This document shows positions 10,961 through 22,536 of a DNA stretch of 64,000 nt, piece by piece. The notes beneath the pieces are model-generated. The model had not been told where the DNA came from and ran no database searches. It saw only the letters and a list, made by a program, of their open reading frames with translations. The DNA is taken from positions 136,607,875 to 136,671,874 of the forward strand of contig CM034546.1 of assembly GCA_020055645.1 (NCBI GenBank), read 5' to 3'. The translations under genes and the position numbers were made by a program. The stretch is from Tomocerus qinae (Eukaryota; Arthropoda; Collembola; Entomobryomorpha; Tomoceridae). Every line of letters starts with the position of its first letter. Within the stretch, counting starts at the first letter, position 1.

Positions 10961-12788
10961 ATGAAGCTGAAACTCGAGAATCTTGTTTCTACAAGCAAAG
11001 TAAAAACCAGTATTGTTCCGAATGTGTCAAACTACTATGGAAATGAAATTTTAGATTGGATTGGATTTTATTTGAATATGTCGTTGGGATACATCCCAAT
11101 AAAATATAATAAATCGACGAAAACATTTTTAAGCATTTCACCATCGCCACTCTTAAGAGTATTGAAATATCTTGTATTGGCTTTTACAGCTTACGAAGCA
11201 ATACAATTTGCATTATTTCTCCGATTCGGAGAGGATATGAATTTTGAAGTTGTCATGATAGTCATTTGTTTGCTATCGTACATAATAATTGCAAATACAG
11301 TGTCCAATTTTCTAGCAAAATCATCTGAAATTGTACATGTGCTGAACCAAATCAGTCTGAAAGGTTATCCCATTTTAAATGAAGGTAAAGTAAAAACAGG
11401 TTATTATCATTTCAAGCACGTAACCAAAATGGAGCTGAAAAGACCGCGCGCGACCCTGTCTCTGAGAAAAAACTTAAAAATTTTCAAAAAACTCAAAAAA
11501 TTCCAAAAAAATTCCAAAAAATTTTTTTCGCTTCTCGCGAATATGTTCTAGTTTATATAAATTTTGTTCTACATTTGTCATGGTTACCCCCTTCCACCAA
11601 ATTTCTGGATGCGCGCTTGTTCATTATGCAATTCATTATAAATTAGTACAATACTCAGGCATCGAAAAAATTAAAATTTCCAGTGTAACAGGCCCCGCCC
11701 ACTTCCTAATTTCCACACTTTAGCTCCGCCCAAAGCCACGCTCCCTTGGCTGAGAACATCTAAGCTCCGCCTACATTGGGGACATAGCATTGGGTGGGCG
11801 GGGCAAAGGCTGATTTCCACAGCAACCAGGTTGGAAGAGATTTTCGATGCCTGCATGGTTTACTAAGAGAGTTATTAGAACATAAAAGCTATATTTAAAT
11901 GGTTGTAAATTTGGAATTTTTAAGGATGGGGGAAAGCAGAATTCAAAATCTTCTTTTATTGGGAAGTGCTGTTATCGAAATGGTATATAGGAATCTACAC
12001 GCTATCCAATTTCATAACGGTGTATTTGGCCTTCTATGTCGTTCGAGGAGCACATACTGCTGGGGAAATTGTTAAGGACTTGGAATTATTCCATCTAAAT
12101 AAATTGGAAAGTTTGTTGAAGTTCACACAATGTTGGTTCGTGACAAAGCCAGGCGCTATTTTGGTGACTGTTCTTATAACCGTGACTTTTATATATTCAA
12201 GGAGAACTTGTTTGTATCTGGATATGATAAGGTTAATTAAAATAATTCTTTGATGATTTAGATTTGATAAAATGGGATAACTAATATATTATTTCTTTCA
12301 GAAAAAGTGAAGCAACTCTGGAGGAAAAAATCAGGACGTTCAACGGATTGCGCATTTTAAATATATTATTCAACGACTGTCTTCTCGATTCATTTGTCCC
12401 GTCGGTCATATATGTATTTGTGATTATGGGATCAGTAGCTGCGTTTGCACTTATTAAACAAAATACAGATGAAGTAGGCAATGTAGTTGTTTTAGCACTG
12501 CTATATAATATGGCTTCAATTTACGTGGTCATCTTGTTGTTATCTTACTCCATCTGCTACAAAAGTTCTCTCGACTGTCTGGACACTCTGAATACACCAC
12601 GAAAGGAAATGCCAATCCGTATTCATGGTAAAAACTATGAATATTGCAAACGTAAGCTTGCGAGCACGATGGCCTTTGGGGTTCGGTATGGAGTTTTAAA
12701 AACTGTGAAACATAAACACATTTTGGACTGCTTTGACACCGGCCTCAACATTGTAACATCGCTTCTTATTTCCTCTGAAAACCTGTAA
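10961..12788 (+). CDS. Gustatory-receptor-like chemoreceptor, 3 exons, apparently intact
   Basis: Exons 10961-11384, 11940-12231 and 12302-12788 join in phases 1 and 2 and encode 400 residues. Hydrophobic segments in order: LLRVLKYLVLAFTAYEAI; VVMIVICLLSYIIIANTV; IGIYTLSNFITVYLAFYVV; GAILVTVLITVTFIY; VIYVFVIMGSVAAFALI; and a long one around VVLALLYNMASIYVVILLL. A short seventh lies near the C-terminus (LNIVTSLLI). Loops are lysine-rich, and an N-linked motif, NMS, precedes TM1. This is the layout of insect and springtail gustatory-type receptors, whose sequence is hardly conserved. The length (about 400) is typical. Exon borders coincide with those of the copies at 5.4, 57 and 63 kb, which supports common ancestry. 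Ligand unknown. Intron 1 (555 bp) carries GC-rich repeat debris at about 11685-11830. Confidence 0.65.
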
Positions 12789-13996
12789 TGCCTATAAAAC
12801 CAGATGCGTCGATACTTTTCTAGGCAAAATGTTTACTCACCGCTTTTTACGCCGCCTACTTCCAAAAGCTTTCTAATCATTCTTCATTTTTTTGCCCCAG
12901 ATTTTACAAACTTAGTCAATTTATTTCCTAAATGTCGAAAAAGATTTCACGTATTTTGAAGGTAATCTGATTGATGGGTATACATAATCCGTATAATGTT
13001 GATGCTATTAAATCAAGCAAAACCTCATAATCAGAATATATATAAAGGGACTTTTTGCTGACCTTGGGACCTCAAAAAATATGTCAAAAATGGGAAATAA
13101 TTAATATTTTGAAATTTCTAAAAGCATAGTAACAAATATTCTCAAAAGGCAAAAAAGCTCTAAGTCGTTTGAAAATCCGCTTGGGTTAGCTTAATGTTAT
13201 CGGATAAATACAAAAACTTTGAATCGGGAAAGAAATACCTACTTTAATAACGACTTTAAAAAGCTTTGATTTTTAAATAGGCTTTAATTTTTTGTACTTA
13301 ATTATTATAGGTATATGCTTAATTATATCGCGAACAATTAATATGGAAAATTACAGTATTGTGCTTACTATCATCGTTGTAATAAAGGTCTGCTACTCAT
13401 TATACATAAATTTAATGTCAATTCAATAGCTTCTAACTAGAGAAGGAACACGAACACATTGCATAGGGTAACACTACTATATGGATGTGAAGTAAGCATG
13501 ATAAACCGGAAAATTAAGTTTTTTGGACTGCCAAATACTTTGCGTATTTGTAGTGACAGACACGTATTCAGACATTTGACCGGGCGGGGGAGCACCAAAT
13601 AATATTTTCTAAAAAGATGGCATTTTTGTGTTATTTTGTGGAATTTCGCATTTTTCTGAAAAACTATTTTCGAGTTCAGGAAGTCTCTTCAGAAAATATG
13701 TACTTGGTAGCAATGCTGCCCACCCATCATAGAACATTGTTAAATGATTTGATTAATGTTTTTATTATATAGAGATAGAAATTATATATTTATTGGTAAA
13801 TAAATAATTTAATCAATGTACGAATAATAGTTTTCAATTTCATTAATAGATACATTGTGGTTGCAATAAATGGGTGAAAGCTTCTTCTATAAGTACAGTT
13901 TATTGCGGTAAAGCCAATATGCTTGAATTCTTGCTCCTAAATATGTAGACGAGGTTTTATATAATATAATAATCAATTGGTTTTGGTTACATAAGA
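12789..13996. other. Intergenic, nothing recognised
   Basis: AT-rich, with no open frame of note and no clear repeat boundaries. Confidence 0.4.
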
Positions 13997-14004
13997 GAAA
14001 TGAT

Positions 14005-14416
14005 CAGTGTTGTACTGTTGACCACTTTTTTGCATTTTGACCGGGCCACTGGTCAAAATGGTCAAAATGGTCAAAATGGCTAAAATGGTCAAAATATCAG
14101 TATACAGTTACTTAGGCTAGCAAATGAAATTTAAAATATTTAGATAATGAAATATGGCCTAAAACCAATGAAACACTATTCTACTAACATCAGACTACAG
14201 AATGACACTCTCTAATCATTTTTAACTGCAATCTTTAGAAAGTTGTATTTGTTGTTTACTGTTGCAGTAAAAGCTACCTTGGGGTCTCAATTAACCCCAA
14301 ACAGGCATTTTGTCCATTTTGACCATTTTGACCACTTTTTAATTTTTTTTGACCGGGCCATTTTGACCATTATGACCATTATGACCACTAGTGGTTTTAA
14401 CCACTGCACAACACTG
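14005..14416. mobile_element. hAT-like MITE, CAGTGTT family, copy 3 (AAAATGGTC motif)
   Basis: Termini CAGTGTTG/CAACACTG with a perfect 8-bp duplication, GAAATGAT (13997-14004 and 14417-14424). The left arm carries AAAATGGTC repeats. The right arm carries the reverse complement GACCATTTT, also as GACCATTAT. The middle is about 180 bp of unique sequence. Confidence 0.85.
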
Positions 14417-14606
14417 GAAATGATTACATTTATTAAATTATTAATTTTCCAATAACGTGGATACAGATTTTAGGTGTTGCTTGAATACAATATTCCAAGA
14501 ATTCTTGTCGTTCAATCCAATTGTGTAAACCCAGTACTCCACTTTATTCCGTTGAATCGATATTTTGCTCCGTCTTGTGACAAATCATTGAGATGGAATC
14601 TACTTA

Positions 14607-14855
14607 CTAGTAGTAGTCATCGTCGTAGTAGCCCGGACTCTCTCCTCTCATGGACCGAAACCGAGGATGTGCAACGGAACCTGGAGGACGGGGTGGAAGT
14701 GGAGGCCACCACGGCCACTGCCACGAAGGAAAGAGAGGACGCCCTGGATTAAAAAATCCACCGCCGGGAGAACCAGGCCTTTGCGGTTCCTGATGAGTTG
14801 ACTTGAACATCAGTATGATAACCAGACACGTTCCAAAGAGGAAAATACTGTGCAT
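14607..14855 (-). CDS. Small secreted proline-rich peptide with YYDDDYY tail (copy 1)
   Basis: 82 residues in a single exon. The ATG at 14855 is chosen by alignment with the paralogue at 17762: MHSIFLFG versus MRSIFLFG. A signal peptide (about residues 1-20, hydrophobic LFGTCLVIILMF) is followed by a mature part rich in Pro, Gly and Trp (PRPPGS, WQWPWWPPLPP), ending in the acidic/tyrosine motif YYDDDYY. The mature part has no cysteine. I know no family for it. Proline-rich secreted peptides include antimicrobial and cuticular types, but nothing here decides between them. The gene has a TATA box at 14943-14950. Confidence 0.75.
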   Translation of the reverse strand: MHSIFLFGTCLVIILMFKSTHQEPQRPGSPGGGFFNPGRPLFPSWQWPWWPPLPPRPPGSVAHPRFRSMRGESPGYYDDDYY

Positions 14856-14942
14856 CTTCTTTGATTCTGTAGTTTGATGTAGCTTTGCGTCCAAATATTA
14901 TTGCCAGGAGAGAGACTACTTCACTACAAAAAAACATTTTTT

Positions 14943-14950
14943 TATTTATA
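14943..14950 (-). promoter_or_regulatory. TATA box of proline-rich peptide gene 1
   Basis: TATAAATA on the minus strand. About 20 bases downstream is AGTGAAGTAGTCT, which is conserved in the paralogous gene at the same spacing and probably marks the transcription start. Confidence 0.65.
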
Positions 14951-15804
14951 AGAAATTTTTAGATCATTTTTTTCAAACAAGACCTTCTCTTTTAAAGGTC
15001 GTTCTTTGTATTTTAATTATTGGGTGATTGATTATGAGTATAAATATTATGAATTATGAATATTATGATACTTATAGAATACATAAAGTCGGTTTGGCCA
15101 TATTGCAAAGAACCAAATGTGTTAAATTGCGATCAACCAACCAAATAGAAATTCATTTAAATTTTAGACTATTTTGTCTTATTGTTTTGCATTATTAATT
15201 ATTAATTTTATTGCTAGATAAAACTTTAATTAGCTCGTTATTGGCATAGCTGATTACCGTATCCCTAAAATTCCACTCTGATGAACATTTATTCAGATGT
15301 AGTACCATAAAGGAGGAGTAGCTTTTTTTCAGGATAACATAAAAAAATTAGGTTAGACAAATTGTGTCGGTTCTTTTTTCAAACACAACAAACTTTTTGT
15401 TTTTCCCTTACTCGGTGTATCCTTAATGCTTATTTGCTAAATAATTGATGATGATTATTAAATTGATATGGTTTTCAAAACGGGCAGTAGTTTGCTCTTT
15501 TATGCATTACCAAAAACATTCATTTTCAGTATTGTTGTACTATGAAAGTCGCAATAAATAGGACTCGATAGTTTGTTAGTCTTCAGGAAACTTGTTTTTT
15601 AATAGAATTCAGCAATAGTAGCTTCAACTTGATTATTTTGTTATCCCTCTTAATTTTTTAACCAAATAACTTACTTCTATAACTGCATAATGTTTTATGG
15701 GAAATACATGTATGTAGTAAGTGTAAGCAAAAATGTTTTGATGTCAATAGTAATGCCATTGATGATGCATTGTTTCTTTATTTTATGCCTAATGACTGCT
15801 AATC

Positions 15805-16082
15805 CATAGGCGTCGGAACCGGGGGGACAGGGGGGACAATGTCCTCCCTAGAATATGGCCAGGAGGGTCATGTCCCCCTAAAAATGTCCCAAAATCCAAA
15901 CAAAAATTACATAAGCACCAGAAAAGGCGACTTTTTTGTCAAAAAAGGTTAAAAATCCAAAAAAATTTTCGCGCTTCGCGCGAATATGTCATCCTTTTCC
16001 CAATATTTTATTATTTTGGTGGCCCCCCTTTCTGAAAAAGCCATTTTGTCCCCCCTTGATTAATTACGTTCCGACGCCTATG
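15805..16082. mobile_element. MITE with CATAGGCGTCGGAAC termini (278 bp)
   Basis: Starts CATAGGCGTCGGAACC and ends CGTTCCGACGCCTATG. Inside are GGGGGGACA and TGTCCCCC blocks in opposite orientation and a TTCGCGCTTCGCGCGAA palindrome. Flanks GCTAAT(CC) and GCTAAT(GG) are a partial direct repeat. Non-coding. Confidence 0.7.
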
Positions 16083-16606
16083 CTAATGGCATTCAGTACA
16101 CAGCAATACAAGACACCCATTAAAATTTCATCCAATTAGTGTCAAACGAGAGCCGTTCATGACGGTACTTTCATGACAAGTATCTACTATCTACGTACAA
16201 GTTGCTTAATTCAAGTATTTATTTGTATTTGTGTGAACCCAAATTAGAAAAATAAAATTTCTTGCGGTCGGCTATTTAGAACCCTGTAGTTCTAAAAAAA
16301 GCTTCTTGGAAAGTATAGTTGAATTTTGTATGGCTAAAGCACATCTGATCCACTCCAAAGGATGTGACAACCAACTCCATCCAGTCCATCATTAACATCT
16401 AAAAATTAAAATCTCCATCCCATCTATGGTCTATATTACCCCAAATGTCACTTCATCCCATTTATGACATTCACATTCACAATCCTTAATTCAAACTACC
16501 ATCCTCCTCATTTCAAACAGTGCGTTGCTCCTACCCTCTCAGTTTGAAGTCGTGTATATACTGGTCGTAATATATAGACTGGTTATTCACTACAATGGTA
16601 GATAAT

Positions 16607-17060
16607 CAAGGTATCGAAAAAAACCGTTGGTCAACGTTGGTCGGGTTTTTTGGGTTTTAAGGTTTTTATATATAACTATAGGCATAAATGTAAGCCTACC
16701 TTATACTATACTAAATAGGAAAATTACAACTGACAATAATAACAACCTTGTAATCCTGCAAGCCTGTAACTACTATTATTTACGTCTACCAAAACAAAAA
16801 TTAATAATATGATTTATTGTGAAAATTTAATTAACATGTACACAGCAAGCACGCAATATTTTTTGTAAACACCCATATAGTTATTAGGTTATTACTGTGA
16901 AAAATTATGCATTATAATATTTTACTGATTAAATTGACTTTATGAAATTATTTCTTCGTTAATATACATGAAGCTTTAATTGTGAATAATATGTAAATGA
17001 TTAATTAAAATTGAACATAGCATAATTATATGTACTGTACAACAATATATTATGTGGATT
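16607..17060. mobile_element. Diverged partial copy of the 26369-27490 element
   Basis: Begins CAAGGTATCGAAAAA, then GGTCGGGTTTTTTGGG. It then follows the reverse complement of about 26680-27420 with scattered differences (AACTACTATTA, TTACTGATTA and GACTTTATGAAATTATT blocks in the same order). The far end was not found, so it seems truncated or too diverged. Confidence 0.65.
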
Positions 17061-17522
17061 GTGGATGTTGGTTTTCATCATCTCGATATTAGGAATCACA
17101 ACCAATATGGCTTGAAGTACTATTTCAGTGAGCAACCCTAATTTTTTGAAATACTTTAAAAATGTATGCAAGCCTTTTAATAAGAAAACAATCACTTTTG
17201 GTTTTGATGGTTACATGCAATTATACCTATTCAAAAATGTAGAAAACGTTAAGTATTTATTGTTATGAAATGGGGTGCATTGTAGTTTGACTTTATTTCT
17301 TTTACATTGACGCAAAAAGGGGAGTAATGAGATTTACTAAATCATTAATAGATAAATACATTGAATGAGAAAGAAAGATACACAATTTGGACGTTTGAAT
17401 ACAATTTTCTATTGTTAAGAATTCTTGCGTTTGAAGGACAATCAAGTATTGCACTTTTTGTTCCGTCGAATGGATATTTTGCCATGTCTTGTGCCGTTGT
17501 GCCAAATGATCGAATCTACTAA

Positions 17523-17762
17523 TTAGTAGTAGTCATCGTCGTAGTACATGGGCATGGGCACCCCCATTCGTCTCAGCATTATGGGCCGTTGTCCAACGCA
17601 TTTCCAGCTACCACAAAAAAAAGGAGGCAATGGAGCTTGGGGTGGACCCGGTGGAGGTAGCATTGGAGGTGGCCTTACAAAATGGGGTCTTGGAGAATGA
17701 TGACTTGGCTTCAAGACCAGCAGTATAACGAGCAAGGTTCCAAAAAGGAAAATGCTGCGCAT
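17523..17762 (-). CDS. Small secreted proline-rich peptide with YYDDDYY tail (copy 2)
   Basis: 79 residues in one exon. Signal peptide MRSIFLFGTLLVILLVL, then a proline-rich mature part (RPPPMLPPPGPP, APLPPFF) with two cysteines (CGSWKC) absent from copy 1, and the same YYDDDYY end. Signal peptide, C-terminus and flanking DNA align well with copy 1 while the centre differs strongly. This suggests that both ends are constrained and the middle evolves fast. Function unknown. Confidence 0.75.
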   Translation of the reverse strand: MRSIFLFGTLLVILLVLKPSHHSPRPHFVRPPPMLPPPGPPQAPLPPFFCGSWKCVGQRPIMLRRMGVPMPMYYDDDYY

Positions 17763-17864
17763 CTTCTTGGATTCTGCACTATAAGGTAGCTTGGTGCCTA
17801 CTTCTTCGAGAGTTGGAATACTTCGAGAGTCAAGAGACAGACTACTTCACTAAGAAACATCCCT

Positions 17865-17872
17865 TATTTATA
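17865..17872 (-). promoter_or_regulatory. TATA box of proline-rich peptide gene 2
   Basis: TATAAATA on the minus strand, followed about 20 bases downstream by AGTGAAGTAGTCT as in copy 1. Confidence 0.65.
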
Positions 17873-18289
17873 CGAGTTTCAGAATTAGTTTTTCCATAAC
17901 GGCCTTCACTTTTTGACGGCATTCATTGTATTTTAATTATTTGGTTATTGTCTATGCAGTATAAATTTAATATTATTACGATGCTTAGAGAATGCATAAA
18001 TTCCATTTGGCACGTGTTAAAAGTTAGCAAATGTCTTAAATTGCAATCAACCAACCAAATAGAAATTCCTGGCGAATATTTTGTCTTATTGATTTGCTTA
18101 ATTATTATCAACTTTATTACTAACAGATAGAGCATAAAATGGAGTGCTATCGTCATCATTTTAACAGATTTATACATATCCCCAGATATCACAAACTGAT
18201 GAATATGGTACAGAACGCAAGTAATTTTTAATTTCCTACCAAAATGAAATTTTTTAAATTTACGAGGTGCAGTTATTTAAAAATATAAA

Positions 18290-18420
18290 AAATCCTGATG
18301 AGTTGGCTTGAAGACCAGTCAAAAAAGGTTCTAAAAAAGAAAATACTCCCATTATCTTTGATGCAGCAGTTTGATGTAGTCTTGTGACCAAATAACTTCA
18401 GGAGACAGATTTCAACATAG
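18290..18420 (-). pseudogene. Degenerate third copy of the proline-rich peptide gene
   Basis: Matches the signal-peptide and 5' leader part of copies 1 and 2 (TTTGATGTAG and CTGATGAGTTG blocks). The start codon is altered (CCCATT where the others have GCAT), and the mature peptide and TATA box are missing. Confidence 0.6.
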
Positions 18421-18855
18421 TTTTTTAAAATTGCAATGAATCAACGAAATAAAATTTTTGCTGATTTTAGGATATTCTGTCTGTCATTAATTACTGTAAT
18501 TAATTTTATTAATAGATAGAGCATTAAATTGGTCGTCTTTTTTCGTCACCAGCAATTAACTTCTCATTAATGACAATTCCTTTATCTACTCTGTTTAAGC
18601 ACTATTATATACATGGGGCATCTAAATGTATGAAACGCGCGATTAAGATTCCTTATTCTATGCTGCATACTATGTCGCTATTTCGCAATTACTAAGTGTT
18701 TTGCCACGATTGACACTTTTCATCCATTTTCCCTTAGCTGATTTTCCACATGTAATTTTATGACTATATGCTTAGGTACATAAAACGCTTGTGTCTTTTT
18801 GTTCAAACATTTAATAATGTAAATCGCCCAAATATTATATTTGTACTGTCAAAAA

Positions 18856-20791
18856 TTAAAATTTGATACCCATTTTTGCCAATGAGTCAACTGTATCAGT
18901 AAAGGTTTCAAAGACTTTGTAAATCTCTACAGATCCAAAAGCAATGATTAAATCTTCTTTTAAAATGTCTATCCATTTGAAGATTTTCTCGTAATCTCCC
19001 AATGCGATGTAACAGTTGACAGCTTCTAAAGAACATTCCACGGCTCTCGTGACCATCGGCGATCTTTTTGCAATCCTGTGAGCTTTAATCGTTGCCTCCG
19101 CCGCTTTGTCATATTGTCCTTTGGAATAGAAATAATGACCAATAAAATTTAGGGGTGAAAGTATGTACACGTTAAGTTCAGGATCATTTGGACGAAGTTT
19201 CTCCAATTCTTCAATGTAAGACTCCATCATCGTTGCGGTCACTAGACAATAATATTATAATAATAATATATTATGATGGTTTGTTCCAAAAATAAATACT
19301 CTAATCGTGATTTAAATAGTTTAAAAACTTTACAAACCTTTTGCATTGAATTGTGCTAGAATCTGATTTCGCTTCTCGCTAATTTCTGCCGAATCATTTT
19401 TGTCCGCCTGACAAAGCGAACATGTACATTGGAATCCAAAATGCTTGTGAGCGATATTTCTTTTCTCAAAGGTCTCCACAAGGTCACGGTAATTAGTAGT
19501 AATTTCTTCTCCTTCGGATATATTTTTTATAGCCCGGACGACCATTATGTCTCCATAAATTTCCCAGAAAGAATTAGCGTCGAATCCATTGTGATTAATG
19601 TAGCCAGGGAGTATCCAGAATCCTCTCCTTAGTCTGCCTAACTCGTAAAGCATTGGATGCATGGAGGAAATTAAAGTCGTGTAGTTACATATTCCTTCAA
19701 TTCGTCGATAATCCACAGAGCAGTTTCCAATGCCATCAGCTAAATATGACATTTTGGGTCCAGCATATGAATTGTAAACCGATTCAGTATGCTCAGGCTC
19801 AAATTGCAATTTAGCTGCAATTGCTTCCGACAATTCTTGAATGCCATTCCATTGAAAATCCTCCAAATCTTCTTGGTATACAACAGCAAAAGCCTTATGC
19901 GCAATAAGCAATTGCCCAGCCCGAATATCTGCTGTAGCAATTAATCCCCGGTCTTTTCCTGGAATGTCCTTTATTTGGACCGGTCCAGTGTAATCAGCGT
20001 AATCTTTGTTTAGCAAATCATTCTGCCACAATTTCAAAATGTCATAATTTCCTGTTCGTTGCTGGTACTCGAATTTCTGCAGTTTTGTTAGCAAATTAAT
20101 CAAATCTCTTGAGTTTTTCAATTCTTCGTTCAATGACATTTGGGTTGTCACCAAATTAATTGCTTCATTATAGCGTTGGAGTCCTAGTAAGGCCTTAGCC
20201 TTGTAATAGACTCCTTCAAAACAATACAGAGGCTCTTTTGTCAAAATATAATTTGCTGCATCAAGGGCTCTATAATGATATCCCAGTTTTGAGTAGCATT
20301 CTGCAACATTCTCCAAAGTGTCAATGTTGTTTTGTGATAGATCGGCTTCCCTTTCGTAGTAACTTAGAGCACGGTGAATATCATTCTCCATAAAAAATTT
20401 ATTCCCTTGCCTCATGTCATCCTGGTATTTGTTGTCCCTTTTCGGGCACCTTTAAAATCATTGTAATATGAAACAATATGATGATTATAATATGCACTTA
20501 TTATAATTAAAGTCGTAATGCCAATAATAGCAGCAAAACAGAGGAAGAGTTTATGTTCCATTTTTTATTTGAGAGGAAACTATAAAAAATTTAATGCCGT
20601 AGCTATTGTAGTTTAGAGAAAATTGTTTAGTCCACTCCCAACCTGTAACGACAAGGTTTTGAAATCGAAATATTGTCTTGGAATAAAAGATTTTCGGCAG
20701 CGGCTTCTTCGTAATTAATCAGCAGATTGCACGCAATAGTGAAAACAGTCGATAATTTTAAAACTGTAAAAGATTTTACTTTTCGCAGCAT
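18856..20791 (-). CDS. SET and TPR domain protein with signal-like N-terminus, 3 exons
   Basis: Exons 20791-20643, 20449-19338 and 19241-18856 join in phases 2 and 1, giving 548 residues. The first exon encodes a basic start and a hydrophobic run (about residues 8-28, VLKLSTVFTIACNLLI). TPR-like helices occupy about 62-170 (ALSYYEREADLSQNN, YHYRALDAANYIL, YNEAINLV). A SET domain of the SMYD/SmydA type follows from about residue 212: GKDRGLIATADI, GICNYTTL, PGYINHNGFDAN, GEEITTNYRD, and a post-SET FGFQCTCSLC. The C-terminal exon is again TPR-like helices. SET-family proteins methylate lysines using S-adenosylmethionine. Here the usual NHSCxPN reads NHNGFDAN, while GEEIxxxY and the post-SET cysteines are kept, so activity is uncertain. 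No MYND zinc finger is seen. The start at 20791 is inferred because its donor phase fits and the alternative ATG at 20415 would cut into the first TPR. Confidence 0.75.
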
Positions 20792-22536
20792 TTTATAAGC
20801 GTAGAAAGAATAAAAATTTCTTTACTGATCAGGTATCAACTAATAAATTGTAGAGCTATCATTAGTGAATAGACAAACAAAAACTGCCTAGGACAATTGA
20901 TTACATATGAATGATAAATTTCTAATGACCTAATGACCTATATTTATTTAATTCCTAGGTACCTATTTTTATAGTATTAGGCACCTAATAACGTTAAACA
21001 TACAAACGTTACTTTCCCTTATGAGTCATAAACACTACTGCTTGTAGTAATTAAGTAGCGGAGCTGCTTTATAGGAATGCCCTATTTGTTTGTCTGTCTG
21101 GTAACACGATAACTTTCGAAAGCAATAAGATAATCAATTCAAACTTTCTGGACGTAATCTAGGAATGAAAAGTGAAGTCATGTTTGAAAATGGGCAAAAT
21201 CGCACACACACCCCCACACACACCCCCTCATGCCTGTGGTCGTGGTTATAACTACTGTTTCTATCATCGTAGAAAGTCGGGTAATACCTCATTTGAAATC
21301 GGAAAGATTCAGTGACAAGACTAAATGGTTTACCTTTCAATTCAAATATCCGAATTCGGGATTTAGGGAGTCGCCAATAAACAATTAAAAGTTTTTTAAT
21401 ATCCTTCTAGACTGTAATAAGCCCTCAATATGGGCAAAACTGAGCAGTGGAAGTTTTTATTTGCCATCTGACCATTGTCCGCCAAATGAATTACTAAGGT
21501 GGTTATTCTTGGTAATTTAGCTGAAGGAATTCGAAATGACATACTGTTAAAGTTTACTAAAATTATGATCATGTTACGTTAACATTAAATTAATGTGAGT
21601 TTTGCTTACATGACAATTACTGTTAAAAATTAAATACAGTAACATTAACAAAAAGTTGCAGGTACACTATTTAAGGTTAATTTTAACATTAAATGGATAA
21701 AGTATATCCACTTTGACAGGATGTTCTAAAAGGTGTGCCAGCTGCCAGACTTCCTAAAATAATGGATTAATGGGGCGAACAAATGTTCAAATAAAAGCAT
21801 TTATGATGTTTAAGGTCCACTACCCTTCGGTCGAGGAAACTAGCAGAATTTGGTATATGAATGCGATCTATTTACGTTGAGTTAAGAAGACCAGTGACCC
21901 TTAAAATGAAAATATTGGAAATACTGGGCTTTGGGTAAAGGAAACGTCAATATATGTAAAAATGCGGTGCTACTATGATGAGACTGACTAGAGTCTAGTT
22001 ATGATACTCTGGCTTTAAAATTTAATCCGAATCATGTCAAAATAATCATTGGCATTTATAAACTCTGTTTGTTTAAACTTATCAGTTGTAATTATGCTGA
22101 AGTTATAATTAATTTTCATTAAGCTACGTTTTTAGGGTTTGATGAACAGAAAAAGTTGATAATAATATGAATCTCATCAATCACATCCTTTGGCCAATAA
22201 CCTGACTTTTATTATCCCTTCCAGACAAAGATTTCCATGCGAACACGATATTAAAATAAATAAAGTTTCTGGAACAGTAAAAATTAAAGGTCGATCACTA
22301 ACTTATTTACCCGTACATTTATTGCACCATTACCATATTGCTTTTCCATGACTTGGCTCAATGGCTTTATAATATTTTTTAAATATAGATACCCAACAGA
22401 GTAATTAAGACATATAATTGTTCTTTATAACAAGCTTATTATAACATTTTGTGCTTAAGTTCGTTTGTTACATCTATTTCCAAACTATCTACTTTAAATA
22501 ATGGGTCTTCATATCGCATTGCTTACAACGCTGATC
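20792..22536. other. Intergenic with one dispersed repeat
   Basis: Contains the repeat at 21055-21310. Otherwise AT-rich, with no gene seen. Confidence 0.4.
21055..21310. repeat. Dispersed GCTTTATAGGAATGCC repeat, copy 1
   Basis: Shares with 49540-49800 the ordered blocks GCTTTATAGGAATGCC, TGTCTGTCTG, CACGAT, AACTTTC/AAGTTAC, GGAATGAAAAG, GAAAATGG, CACACCCCC, GCCTGTGG and CGTGGT. Probably a non-autonomous element. No clear termini. Confidence 0.6.

Larger units (their letters stand above)
14450..18560. repeat. Three-copy tandem duplication of a small-peptide gene unit
   Basis: Units at about 14450-15260, 17420-18200 and 18285-18560 share 3' flank, coding part, core promoter and upstream flank in the same order (for example TTGCGATCAACCAACCAAAT in one unit and TTGCAATCAACCAACCAAAT in the next, then a TTTTGTCTTATTG block). 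The first two retain intact genes and the third is degraded. Between units 1 and 2 lie two transposon insertions. Confidence 0.75.

Noticed and set aside
14474-14752. Plus-strand 92-codon frame
   Set aside because: Antisense to the proline-rich peptide gene. The openness comes from its GC-rich proline codons. The paralogue at 17.5 kb does not keep it.
19429-19632. Plus-strand frame inside the SET/TPR gene
   Set aside because: Antisense shadow of a strongly supported exon.
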